DNA of 53,620 nucleotides from JANQGH01 sp039177555 (lineage in GTDB: Bacteria > Pseudomonadota > Alphaproteobacteria > DSM-16000 > Inquilinaceae), in contig JBCDFV010000030.1 in NCBI GenBank assembly GCA_039177555.1, positions 1 to 53,620 of the forward strand. The letters run 5' to 3'. Made by a program: the position numbers and the translations under genes. Positions 25,124 through 33,478 of this stretch are shown here, piece by piece. The notes under the pieces are model-generated. The model had not been told where the DNA came from, searched no databases, and saw only the letters and a program-made list of their open reading frames with translations. How positions within the stretch are numbered: position 1 is the first letter of the stretch; every line of letters begins with the position of its first letter.

Positions 25124-26056
25124 ATGGCAGCCAAAGGCAAGGTGATCATCACTTGCGCGGTAACGGGCGCGATCCATACGCCCAGCATGTCGCCCCATCT
25201 GCCGGTCACGCCGGATGAGATTGTCGAGGACTCGCTAAAGGCCGTCGAGGCCGGCGCGGCGGTCTTGCACCTGCATGCGCGCGATCCGGAAACCGGCAGG
25301 CCCGATCAGACGCCCGAGGCGTTCCAGCGCTTCCTGCCCCGGCTCAAGCAAAGCACCGACGCGGTGATCAACCTCACCACCGGCGGCAGCCCGTTCATGA
25401 CGGTGGAGGAACGGGTCCTGCCGGCGGCGACCTTCAAGCCGGAGGTGGCGTCGCTGAACATGGGCTCGATCAATTTCGGCCTCTACCCGATGCTGAACCG
25501 CTACAAGGACTTCAAGTTCGATTGGGAGCAGAAGCATCTGGAGGCCACGAAGGACCTGGTGTTCAGAAACTCGTTCAAGGACATCGAATACATCCTGACG
25601 ACCTGTGCCGAAAACGGCACGCGGTTCGAGTTCGAATGCTACGACATCGCGCATCTCTATAATCTCAGCCACTTTTTGGATCGCGGCCTGGTCAAGCCGC
25701 CGCTGTTCGTCCAGTCAGTCTTCGGCATTCTGGGCGGTATCGGCACCCATCCGGAGGACGTCGCCCACATGAAGCGAACGGCCGACCGCCTGTTCGGCGA
25801 CAGCTATCGCTGGTCGGTCTTAGGCGCCGGCGCGGCACAGCTGCGCATCGGCGCCATGGCGATCGCCATGGGCGGCAACATGCGGGTCGGGCTGGAAGAC
25901 TCGTTGTGGGTCGCCAAGGGCCGCCTGGCGACGTCGAACGCAGAGCAGGTGACATTGGCACGCAAGATCATCGAGGGCATGAGCCTGGACGTCGCAAGCC
26001 CCGAAGAGGCACGCGAGATCCTAGAACTGAAGGGCGGCGACCGCACCGAGTTTTAG
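25124..26056 (+). CDS. Beta-keto acid cleavage enzyme (BKACE, formerly DUF849)
   Basis: A 310-residue zinc-dependent TIM-barrel enzyme. Zinc ligands are His49 and His51 in 'VLHLHARD', with conserved Glu258 in 'RVGLEDSLW'. Known BKACEs condense a beta-keto acid with acetyl-CoA to give acetoacetate and a new acyl-CoA; the founding member cleaves 3-keto-5-aminohexanoate in lysine fermentation, and another acts on dehydrocarnitine. The ribosome site GGGAGGAGAAGG is strong. It is first in an operon with a cyclase-family hydrolase and probably under TetR control. The substrate is unknown. Confidence 0.88.
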   Translation: MAAKGKVIITCAVTGAIHTPSMSPHLPVTPDEIVEDSLKAVEAGAAVLHLHARDPETGRPDQTPEAFQRFLPRLKQSTDAVINLTTGGSPFMTVEERVLPAATFKPEVASLNMGSINFGLYPMLNRYKDFKFDWEQKHLEATKDLVFRNSFKDIEYILTTCAENGTRFEFECYDIAHLYNLSHFLDRGLVKPPLFVQSVFGILGGIGTHPEDVAHMKRTADRLFGDSYRWSVLGAGAAQLRIGAMAIAMGGNMRVGLEDSLWVAKGRLATSNAEQVTLARKIIEGMSLDVASPEEAREILELKGGDRTEF

Positions 26057-26092
26057 TCGGGCCGGGCAGATCAAAACGGGGAGGAAGAAGCG

Positions 26093-27046
26093 ATGGACAT
26101 CAAGGTCGGCAAGGACGCCATCTACCAAGCGGCGAAGGAGCTGTCGAACTGGGGCCGCTGGGGGCCGGACGACCAGCTTGGTACGCTGAACTTCGTGACG
26201 CCGGAGGACGTCGTCAACGCCGCATCGCTGATCAAGCGCGGCGCGGTCTTCGCGCTTGGCCTGTCGCTAAAGGAGCGGATTCAGTCCGGCCTGTTCGGCG
26301 GTCGCTGGAACCCGATCCACACCATGCTGGCGACCGGTACCGACGCCGTTGCGGGCAACCAGGATGAGCCGGTCGGTGTGCGCTACGGCGACGACGCGAT
26401 CAACATGCCGATGCAGGGCTCGACCCAATGGGACGCGCTGGCGCACATCTTCCTCGACGACAAGATGTACAACGGCTATCCGGCCAGCCTGGTCGACTCC
26501 AACGGGGCAGCAAAGAACGGCATCGAAAACTATCGCGACAAGGCGGTCGGGCGCGGAGTCCTGTTGGATGTCGCACGTTTCAAGGGCGTCGATTGGCTGG
26601 AGGATGGCTACGGCATCTCCAACGACGATCTGGACCAGACCGCCAAGGCCCAAGGCGTGGAGATCCGTCGCGGCGATTTCGTCATTGTCCGCACCGGCCA
26701 GCAAGAGCGGTGCTTGCAGCAAGGCGAATGGGGCACCTACGCCGGTGGCGATGCGCCGGGCCTGAAGTTCGAGACCGCCTATTGGATTCACGGGCAAGAG
26801 ATCGCCGCCATCTGCGCCGACACCTGGGGCTGCGAGGTCCGGCCAAACGAAACCGACGAGGCCAACCAACCCTGGCACTGGGTCGTGATCCCGGCGATCG
26901 GCATCGCCATGGGCGAGATCTTCTATTTGAAGGAACTGGCGGCCGATTGCGCCGAGGACGGGGTTTACGAGTTCTTCTTCTCCGCCCCGCCGCTGCACAT
27001 GCCGGGCGCCTGCGGCTCGCCAATCAATCCGCAGGCGATCAAGTAA
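26093..27046 (+). CDS. Cyclase-family (kynurenine formamidase-like) hydrolase
   Basis: A 317-residue protein of the Cyclase family PF04199. The usual HxGTHxD metal motif appears as 'GSTQWDALAH', the form seen in a large bacterial subgroup, so the first histidine is replaced. 'DTWGCEVRPNE' and 'PWHWVVIPAIGIAMGEIFYL' match the family's C-terminal core. Relatives hydrolyse N-formylkynurenine, isatin or other amides and lactones. It lies 36 bp after the BKACE gene with a clear ribosome site (GGGGAGGAAG). I infer a ring-opening or amide-hydrolysing step feeding a beta-keto acid to BKACE. Confidence 0.85.
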   Translation: MDIKVGKDAIYQAAKELSNWGRWGPDDQLGTLNFVTPEDVVNAASLIKRGAVFALGLSLKERIQSGLFGGRWNPIHTMLATGTDAVAGNQDEPVGVRYGDDAINMPMQGSTQWDALAHIFLDDKMYNGYPASLVDSNGAAKNGIENYRDKAVGRGVLLDVARFKGVDWLEDGYGISNDDLDQTAKAQGVEIRRGDFVIVRTGQQERCLQQGEWGTYAGGDAPGLKFETAYWIHGQEIAAICADTWGCEVRPNETDEANQPWHWVVIPAIGIAMGEIFYLKELAADCAEDGVYEFFFSAPPLHMPGACGSPINPQAIK

Positions 27047-27194
27047 ACAGACGTCGGCGACAGGCGATTGCACGGCAGGCGCCAAGCTCTGCCGACGCGA
27101 TTGTTGAGCACGCGACTGAAAGCTATCGCTGGCAGTGGATGCGGACTGGTTCCGGAAACCGTTGAACAGTTCGTGAAAAAATCATTACAGAGCA

Positions 27195-27224
27195 TTGTGG
27201 ACCGCGTCTGGGGGACGCTATATC
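27195..27224 (+). promoter_or_regulatory. Candidate sigma-70 promoter of the GltD-like/korAB operon
   Basis: TTGTGG (27195-27200) and TATATC (27219-27224) are 18 bases apart, 41 bp ahead of the start at 27265. It lies in the 218 bp gap 27047-27264, whose 3' part is AT-richer than its surroundings. A near-palindrome, GGTTCCGGAAACC, lies at about 27149-27161 and could be an operator. Confidence 0.45.
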
Positions 27225-27264
27225 TGTTGGAGTGACCATAGCGTCTTTGTCGAATAGGTAGCGT

Positions 27265-29061
27265 ATGCAACCGACGGACACCTCCGACCCCGAATACTTT
27301 CACAAGGTGGTCGATTGCCAGTGGGCCTGCCCCGCCCACACGCCGGTGCCGGAGTACATTCGACTGATCGCCCAGCGTCGCTATGCCGACGCTTTCATGA
27401 TCAACTGGGAATCAAATGTCTTCCCCGGAATCCTGGGCCGCACCTGCGACCGGCCCTGCGAGCCGGCCTGCCGGCGTACGCGCATCGAGGAAAAGCCGGT
27501 TGCGATCTGCCGGCTGAAGCGTGTCGCCGCGGACTACAAGGGCGACATAGACGATCGGTTGCCGACCGTGCCGAGCATGAAGAACGGCAAGCGGATCGCT
27601 CTGATCGGCGCTGGCCCGGCCTCGCTGACGGTCGCACGTGACCTGTTGCCGCTCGGCTATTCCTGTGTGCTGTTCGAGAGAGATCCACAGGGCGGCGGCC
27701 TGATGCGGACCAACATTCCAACCTTCCGCCTGCCAACCGACGTCCTCGACGAAGAAGTCGACCGCATCCTGGAGATGGGTGTCGAACCGCGTTTCGGTGA
27801 AGAGATCACCAGCCTGGCGGCCGTCTTGAACGAGGGCTACGACGCGATCTTCATCGGCACCGGCGCGCCGCGCGGCAAGGACATGAAGGTCCCCGGACGG
27901 GCCGAGGCGTCCGCGAACATCCATATCGGCACCGACTTCCTGAAGTCGGTCGCGTTTAAGCATATCGAGAGTATCGGCAAGCGGGTCGTGGTGATCGGCG
28001 GCGGCAACACGGCGATGGATTGCTGTCGGACCGCGCTGAGGCTCGGGGCGGAGCAGGTCACAGTCACCGTGCGCAGCCCGCGCGCGGACATGAAGGCGTC
28101 GGATTGGGAGATCGAGGACGCCGAGCGCGAGGGCATCCCCATCCTCGACAACCACGCGCCGAAGGAGTTCGTGATCGAGGACGGTCGATTGACCGCGGTC
28201 ATCTTCGAAAAGATGCGCGCGGAGTACGATCAGAACGGCAAGCGGACCTTGCTGCCGACCGGCGAGCCGCCCGTGGTGGTGCCCTGCGATGACGTGCTGA
28301 TGGCGATTGGACAGGACAACGCGTTTCCCTGGATCGAGCGGGACCTGGGCCTCGCCTTCGACGATTGGGACATGCCGGTGGTCGATCGCAAGACCTTTCA
28401 GTCGACCCTGCCGACCGTCTTCTTCGGCGGCGACGCGGCCTGGGGGCCGGAGAACATCATCTGGGCCGTGGCCCATGGCCACCAGGCGGCGATCTCGATC
28501 GATCTGCAGTGCCGGGGCGAGTCTCTTGCCGACCGGCCGCCGCCAACGACCAACCTGGTGAGCCAGAAGATGGGCATCCATGAGTGGTCGTACGACAATG
28601 CCATCTCGCACGACCGGCGGGTGCCGATGCCGCACGCGGACCTGAAGCTGGCGCTGAAGGAGCTGACGGTCGAGGCCGAGCTTGGATATGACGAGCGGCT
28701 GGCCTTCGACGAGGCCATGCGGTGTTTGAACTGCGACATCCAGACCGTGTTCGCCGAACCGCTGTGCATCGAGTGCGATGCCTGCGTCGATATCTGCCCG
28801 GTCGACTGCATCAACTTCACGCAGAATGGCGACGAGGTCGATCTGCGCGAGCGGCTGCGCGTTCCGGCGCAAAACCTTGACCAGGACCTCTACGTGTCCG
28901 ACGTGCTGAAGACCGGACGCGTGATGGTGAAGGACGAGGATATGTGCCTGCATTGCGGCCTGTGTGCCGAGCGATGTCCGACCGCGGCCTGGGATATGCA
29001 GAAGTTCACCTATTGGGATAGCCAGGCCCAGCCGGCACCGGTGCACGCCAATGCCGCCTAG
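27265..29061 (+). CDS. GltD-like FAD/NAD(P) oxidoreductase with two C-terminal 4Fe-4S sites
   Basis: A 598-residue cytoplasmic electron-transfer flavoprotein. The N-terminal GltD iron-sulfur domain contains 'CQWACPAHTPVPEY' and 'GRTCDRPCEPACRR'. FAD and NAD(P) folds follow ('ALIGAGPASLTVARDL', 'VVVIGGGNTAMDCCRTAL'). A bacterial ferredoxin module with 'CIECDACVDICP' and 'CLHCGLCAERCP' ends the protein. It overlaps korA by 11 bp. In Thauera-type 2-oxoglutarate:ferredoxin oxidoreductase a related third subunit (KorC) links the enzyme to NADP. I infer the same here: electrons from 2-oxoacid oxidation pass to NAD(P), or NAD(P)H reduces ferredoxin. Confidence 0.88.
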   Translation: MQPTDTSDPEYFHKVVDCQWACPAHTPVPEYIRLIAQRRYADAFMINWESNVFPGILGRTCDRPCEPACRRTRIEEKPVAICRLKRVAADYKGDIDDRLPTVPSMKNGKRIALIGAGPASLTVARDLLPLGYSCVLFERDPQGGGLMRTNIPTFRLPTDVLDEEVDRILEMGVEPRFGEEITSLAAVLNEGYDAIFIGTGAPRGKDMKVPGRAEASANIHIGTDFLKSVAFKHIESIGKRVVVIGGGNTAMDCCRTALRLGAEQVTVTVRSPRADMKASDWEIEDAEREGIPILDNHAPKEFVIEDGRLTAVIFEKMRAEYDQNGKRTLLPTGEPPVVVPCDDVLMAIGQDNAFPWIERDLGLAFDDWDMPVVDRKTFQSTLPTVFFGGDAAWGPENIIWAVAHGHQAAISIDLQCRGESLADRPPPTTNLVSQKMGIHEWSYDNAISHDRRVPMPHADLKLALKELTVEAELGYDERLAFDEAMRCLNCDIQTVFAEPLCIECDACVDICPVDCINFTQNGDEVDLRERLRVPAQNLDQDLYVSDVLKTGRVMVKDEDMCLHCGLCAERCPTAAWDMQKFTYWDSQAQPAPVHANAA

Positions 29062-30871
29062 CCCTGTGTTTAACGAGTTCGTTCTTAAGTTCGCGAACGT
29101 CAACGGGTCGGGATCGGCCAGCGCCAACCTGCTGTGTGCCAAGGCGCTGTTCCGCATGGGCCTGCCGGTGGCGCCGAAGAACATCTTTCCGTCCAACATC
29201 CAGGGCATGCCGACCTGGTACGAAATCCGGGTCAGCGAGGCAGGGCACCTGGCACGGCGCGACGGCGTCGACGTCATGGTGGCGATGAACCCACAGACCT
29301 ACGACGAGGACGTGGCGTCCCTGGTGCCCGGCGGCACCTTGATCTACGACGACACCTGGCCGCGCGATTTCGGCCGGGACGACATCAACGTCATCGGCAT
29401 TCCGCTGGCGAAGATGAGCGCGGAGAAGTATGCCGACCCCAGGCAGCGTCAGCTGTTCAAGAACGTCATCTATCTGGGCGCGCTGGCCCGGCTGATCAGC
29501 ATCGATGTCCAGGTCATTCACGACCTGATCGGTGAGCAGTTCAAGGGCAAGCCCAAGCTGATCGAGCCGAACCTGGCGGCCCTTGGGCTGGGCTGGGACT
29601 ATGCCGACACGAGCGTCACGAACCCACCGGCGGTTCAAGCGCGCACAGCCGACGGGAATGCCGGCAAGATCATGATCCAGGGCAACGAGGCGGCCGCCCT
29701 GGGCGCCCTTTATGCCGGTGCGACCGTGGCCTCTTGGTACCCCATCACGCCCTCGACCTCACTGGCCGAGGCGTTTGAAAAGCATGCGCTCAAGTTCAGG
29801 CGCGACCCGGACGGTAAGCTGCGTGCGGCCATCATCCAGGCCGAGGACGAATTGGCGGCCGTGGGCATGGCGGTCGGCGCCAATTGGAACGGCGCCCGCG
29901 CGTTCACGGCCACGTCCGGCCCCGGTATCTCGTTGATGAGCGAGTTTATCGGGCTGGCCTACTTTGCCGAGATCCCGCTGGTGATCTTCGACATTCAGCG
30001 CGGCGGGCCGTCGACGGGCATGCCGACCCGCACCCAGCAGTCGGACGTGCTGGCCTGCGCTTTCGCCTCGCACGGCGATACGCGCCATGTTCTTTTGTTT
30101 CCGGCCGATCCCGGCGAATGCTTCACGCTGTCGGCCGATGCGTTCGATCTCGCCGACCGCTTGCAGACGCCGGTTTTCGTGATGAGCGATCTGGACATCG
30201 GCATGAACGACTGGGTGGTCGATGCCCTGACCTGGGATGATGCGCGGCGGCCGGACCGCGGCAAGGTTCTCGACGCCGAAGCCCTGGAAGCGGTCAGCGA
30301 TTTCGGCCGCTATCGAGATGTCGATGGTGACGGCATTCCATACCGGACCATCCCGGGCGTACACGCCGACAAGGGGGCCTACTTCACGCGCGGCACGTCC
30401 CATACAGATACCGGCGGCTATACCGAGGACGGCACGATCCACGCCGCCAGCCTTGCCCGCATCGCGCGGAAGTTCCAGACCGCGACGGCGATGGTGCCCC
30501 AGCCGGTCATCAACACGACCGGCGCTACCTCGCGCATCGGCATCATCAATTACGGCTCAACCGATCCGGCCGTGCGCGAAGCGATCGCCAACCTGGCCGC
30601 CAACGGGCACATGATCAATCACATGCGCATCCGTGCCTTCCCGTTCGGCGACGAGGTCAGGGCATTTGCCGATCGACACGATCACCTGTTCGTGGTCGAG
30701 CAGAACCGAGACGGCCAGATGCGGCACTTGCTGATTACCGAAGCCGACATCGAGGCCGAGAAGCTGGTGCAGGTCACGAATTATGACGGCATGCCGCTGA
30801 CCGCCGCCTTTGTCGAGGATGCCGTTGCCGGCGTGCTTGAGGGTGGCTGGCACGTGTCGGCAGCCGAATAA
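29051..30871 (+). CDS. korA: 2-oxoacid:ferredoxin oxidoreductase, fused gamma-alpha subunit
   Basis: A 606-residue subunit in which the gamma domain (residues 1-185, 'NVNGSGSASANLLCAKALFRMG') is fused to the alpha domain ('GNEAAALGALYAGATVASWYPITPSTSLAEAF' from about 210). 'TSGPGISLMSEFIGLAYFAEIPLVI' and 'RGGPSTGMPTRTQQSD' are hallmarks of KorA-type enzymes. The C-terminal transketolase-like part ends in 'EQNRDGQMRHLL'. ATG 29051 lies within the last codons of the preceding gene. With KorB it should oxidatively decarboxylate a 2-oxoacid, probably 2-oxoglutarate, to acyl-CoA using TPP. Confidence 0.9.
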   Translation: MPPSPVFNEFVLKFANVNGSGSASANLLCAKALFRMGLPVAPKNIFPSNIQGMPTWYEIRVSEAGHLARRDGVDVMVAMNPQTYDEDVASLVPGGTLIYDDTWPRDFGRDDINVIGIPLAKMSAEKYADPRQRQLFKNVIYLGALARLISIDVQVIHDLIGEQFKGKPKLIEPNLAALGLGWDYADTSVTNPPAVQARTADGNAGKIMIQGNEAAALGALYAGATVASWYPITPSTSLAEAFEKHALKFRRDPDGKLRAAIIQAEDELAAVGMAVGANWNGARAFTATSGPGISLMSEFIGLAYFAEIPLVIFDIQRGGPSTGMPTRTQQSDVLACAFASHGDTRHVLLFPADPGECFTLSADAFDLADRLQTPVFVMSDLDIGMNDWVVDALTWDDARRPDRGKVLDAEALEAVSDFGRYRDVDGDGIPYRTIPGVHADKGAYFTRGTSHTDTGGYTEDGTIHAASLARIARKFQTATAMVPQPVINTTGATSRIGIINYGSTDPAVREAIANLAANGHMINHMRIRAFPFGDEVRAFADRHDHLFVVEQNRDGQMRHLLITEADIEAEKLVQVTNYDGMPLTAAFVEDAVAGVLEGGWHVSAAE

Positions 30872-30889
30872 GCCCGGTGAGCCCCTGAC

Positions 30890-31945
30890 ATGACGCATAT
30901 TGCCAAACCGCGATTTCATCACCCCAACCTGCCCGTCAACGCTGTCGGCCTGACACGCCGCGACTATGAAGGGGTGGTCTCGACCCTGTGCGCCGGCTGC
31001 GGCCACGATTCGGTGACGGCGGCGATCATCGAGGCGTGCTTCGAGTTGGATATCGAGGCGCACAAGGTCGCCAAGGTTTCCGGCATCGGCTGCTCGTCCA
31101 AAACGACCAACTATTTCCTCGGCCGGTCGCACGGTTTCAACAGCGTGCATGGCCGGATGCCGTCCGTGGCGACGGGGGCCAATCTGGCCAATGGCGATCT
31201 GGTCTATATCGGAGTTTCCGGCGACGGCGACACCGCATCCATCGGGCTGGGTCAGTTCTGCCACGCCATCCGGCGCGGGCTGAACATGGTCTATATCGTC
31301 GAGAACAACGGCACCTATGGTCTGACCAAGGGGCAGTTTTCAGCGACCAACGACAAGCATTCGAAGGGCCGCAAGGGCGCAGACAACCTGTTCCATCCGA
31401 TTGATCTCTGCTCGCTGGCCATCGAACTTGGCGCTGGCTTTGTGGCCCGCGGCTTTTCAGGCGACAAGGACCAGCTTGTGCCGCTGATCAAGGCGGCGAT
31501 CCACTATCGCGGTTTCGCCGTGATCGACGTCATCTCGCCTTGTGTCACCTTCAACAATCACGCGGCGTCGACCAAGAGCTACGACTATGTGCGCGATCAC
31601 AACGCCGCCATGGGCCAACTGGACCTGGTGGCCGAGGCCGACGAGATCCGTGCCGACTACGCGGCCGGCAGTTCGATCGACGTGGCCTTACATGACGGCT
31701 CAAGCCTGAAGCTGCACAAGCTGCCGGCCAGTTACGATCCGACCGATCATGGCGTCGTGCTGCACGAACTGGCCCGGATCAAAGACGCGGGCGGGGTGGC
31801 CACCGGCCTGTTGTCGATCGATCCCAACGAGGCGGATCTGCACGACCTCATCGGCACGACGTCGACGTCACTGAATGCGATCGACGAGGTGGACCTGTGT
31901 CCCGGTGCGGATGCCTTGGACGCCATCAACGCCAGTCACCGGTAG
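30890..31945 (+). CDS. korB: 2-oxoacid:ferredoxin oxidoreductase, beta (TPP-binding) subunit
   Basis: A 351-residue subunit carrying thiamine diphosphate and a 4Fe-4S cluster. 'STLCAGCGHDSV' and 'GIGCSSKTTNYF' supply the cluster cysteines, with a fourth Cys near 'SPCVTFNNH'. The TPP motif runs from 'GDGDTASIG' to 'NNGTYGLTKGQ'. It follows korA by 18 bp. 'HGFNSVHGRMPSVATGANLAN' is the family's conserved block. The pair is typical of the two-subunit KorAB type. No distinct ferredoxin gene follows, which gives weight to the flavoprotein upstream as electron partner. Confidence 0.92.
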   Translation: MTHIAKPRFHHPNLPVNAVGLTRRDYEGVVSTLCAGCGHDSVTAAIIEACFELDIEAHKVAKVSGIGCSSKTTNYFLGRSHGFNSVHGRMPSVATGANLANGDLVYIGVSGDGDTASIGLGQFCHAIRRGLNMVYIVENNGTYGLTKGQFSATNDKHSKGRKGADNLFHPIDLCSLAIELGAGFVARGFSGDKDQLVPLIKAAIHYRGFAVIDVISPCVTFNNHAASTKSYDYVRDHNAAMGQLDLVAEADEIRADYAAGSSIDVALHDGSSLKLHKLPASYDPTDHGVVLHELARIKDAGGVATGLLSIDPNEADLHDLIGTTSTSLNAIDEVDLCPGADALDAINASHR

Positions 31946-31982
31946 GGCGTCTTCCGGCCCCAGCCCAACCGCGCTTAAGCCG

Positions 31983-32771
31983 CTACGAGCCGCTGTCCGT
32001 GGCCCAGTCGGAACCGATGAGTTCGGCCTCGTCGGGCCCGACGATGGGAGCACCCGCGATCGTGGACTCGATGAAATCGTCAACCAGAACCGACTCGCCG
32101 CCGCTGGCCGTGACGTAGCCGTCGCCGTCGGCCTCGGACGCGTCCAGCCTGACGGTGATGACCTGCTGCCAATTGCCGCCACCATCGAAACAGGCCACGC
32201 CGTCCACGGTCTGACTGCCCTGAGGCCCGGCCCCGTGGTGCAAGTAGTGACGGCAGTACTGCCCATCGGCGTTAGCGAAGGTCAATAGCGGCAGAACATC
32301 CTCAGCGCCATCGGAACCATCGAGAACGACGACGGTACCGCTGCCAGCCGTCGACAGGGCGTCGGCAACCCGTGGATCCATGGCATCGCTGTACACCACA
32401 TCGCCACCAAGCTGGCTACCGACCACGCCGCCGACGACCAGCAGAAGCCCGGCAGCGGTCGCGAGTTCCAGCCCGCCAAGGGGCAGCGACCACTGGCGGC
32501 CCGCGCCGCCGAAGCGTCGAAACAAGCGCTTCAGCAGCCCGTCTCGCTCGGTCGCCTGCAGCGCCGCCAGCATCGCATCGGGCACCGGCTCGCGAATTGT
32601 ATCCGCCAACGCCAGCCGCGCCATGTCCGCACTTTCGCGGAACATCTCCGCACGTTCCTGAAGCGACGGGTCCCGCGCGAGAAGGGTCTCGACCTCCGCC
32701 CGTTCGACGGCCCCGAGTTCGCCATCGACATAGGCCATCAGCTTTTCGTCATCAATGCCCCTGGTCATCAT
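31983..32771 (-). CDS. Transmembrane anti-sigma factor
   Basis: A protein of 262 residues with one membrane span. The cytoplasmic part starts 'DDEKLMAYVDGELGAVERAEVE', typical of ECF anti-sigma domains but lacking the HxxxCxxC zinc motif. The helix 'LELATAAGLLLVVGGVVGSQLG' spans about 101-122. An extracytoplasmic domain with 'GQYCRHYLHH' and 'GVACFDGGGNWQQV' follows. ATG 32771 has AAAGG six bases upstream; ATG 32777, which overlaps the sigma stop, has no usable spacing. It should hold the sigma factor at the membrane until an envelope signal releases it. The periplasmic domain could be a substrate of the nearby subtilase, but this is speculation. Confidence 0.85.
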   Translation of the reverse strand: MMTRGIDDEKLMAYVDGELGAVERAEVETLLARDPSLQERAEMFRESADMARLALADTIREPVPDAMLAALQATERDGLLKRLFRRFGGAGRQWSLPLGGLELATAAGLLLVVGGVVGSQLGGDVVYSDAMDPRVADALSTAGSGTVVVLDGSDGAEDVLPLLTFANADGQYCRHYLHHGAGPQGSQTVDGVACFDGGGNWQQVITVRLDASEADGDGYVTASGGESVLVDDFIESTIAGAPIVGPDEAELIGSDWATDSGS

Positions 32772-32773
32772 CT

Positions 32774-33292
32774 TCATCCTTTCTGAACCACCGCGGCCTC
32801 TGCGGGGTCGCCGTGCACCATCTGCCAAAGGCGCAAGCGCGCCCGCGATAGACGGCTCATGACGGTGCCAATCTTCAATCCCAAGGTTTCCGCAGCCTCC
32901 CGGTACGAAAACCCTTCAACGCATACCAGCACCAACACCTCCCGTTGGTCGGGCGGCAAGTGACGCATCGCGGCCATCGTCTTTTGGTGAAGGTCGCGTG
33001 TTTCAACGTCCTGCCGGCTGTCACCGCCGGCGACGGCCGATACGGCATCCAGGTCCGGAACAGTGTTTCGGGTCTTTTCCTGTCGCATCTTGTTGATCCA
33101 AACGTTCTGGGCGATGCGATAGAGCCAACTGTCCAATCGCGTACCTTCCTGCCATTGGTGAAGTCGCGACAACGCCCGCTCGCACGCCATCTGCACCAGT
33201 TCGTCCCCTTCCTCTGCCGACCCGGTCAGGCCGCGGCAAAACCGGCGCAACCTGGGCAACATCGCGATTAGCTGGGTCCTGGTGTCGCTCAT
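32774..33292 (-). CDS. ECF-type RNA polymerase sigma factor
   Basis: A 172-residue group 4 sigma factor. Region 2 spans about 11-75 with 'DELVQMACERAL' and 'DSWLYRIAQNVWINKMR'. Region 4 spans about 105-155 with 'LPPDQREVLVLVCVEGFSYREAAETLGLKIGTVMSRLSRAR'. I take ATG 33292; an in-frame TTG at 33307 would add five residues. The anti-sigma gene follows within 2 bp. A promoter motif at 33341-33369 recurs in mirror orientation before the subtilase, so autoregulation and control of the protease are likely. Confidence 0.92.
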   Translation of the reverse strand: MSDTRTQLIAMLPRLRRFCRGLTGSAEEGDELVQMACERALSRLHQWQEGTRLDSWLYRIAQNVWINKMRQEKTRNTVPDLDAVSAVAGGDSRQDVETRDLHQKTMAAMRHLPPDQREVLVLVCVEGFSYREAAETLGLKIGTVMSRLSRARLRLWQMVHGDPAEAAVVQKG

Positions 33293-33340
33293 TCTTCTGC
33301 CGCCCAATGTCCGGACTCAAAACTGCCGCCGTGTTGTGTG

Positions 33341-33369
33341 GACAACAGGTCTGGCGGTCATCTATTCCC
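33341..33369 (-). promoter_or_regulatory. Candidate ECF-dependent promoter of the sigma/anti-sigma genes
   Basis: Minus strand: GGGAATA (33369-33363), 16-base spacer, GTTGTC (33346-33341), 48 bp ahead of the sigma start. The -35-like box has the GGAA core common to ECF promoters. The same boxes with the same spacing occur on the plus strand at 33412-33440. Confidence 0.65.
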
Positions 33370-33411
33370 ATATACGAGAAAAAAGTTTTCGCCGTCCACG
33401 GCGACCGGTCA

Positions 33412-33440
33412 GGGAATAAGCACCCACGTGCGCTGTTGTT
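33412..33440 (+). promoter_or_regulatory. Candidate ECF-dependent promoter of the subtilase gene
   Basis: Plus strand: GGGAATA (33412-33418), 16-base spacer, GTTGTT (33435-33440), 38 bp before the protease start. It matches the divergent promoter at 33341-33369 in 12 of 13 box positions and in spacing, while the two spacers are unrelated. This suggests shared recognition by the adjacent sigma factor. Confidence 0.65.
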
Positions 33441-33478
33441 CCCGTGAAGCACTCTCGCTGAAACAGGATGACCTGCCC

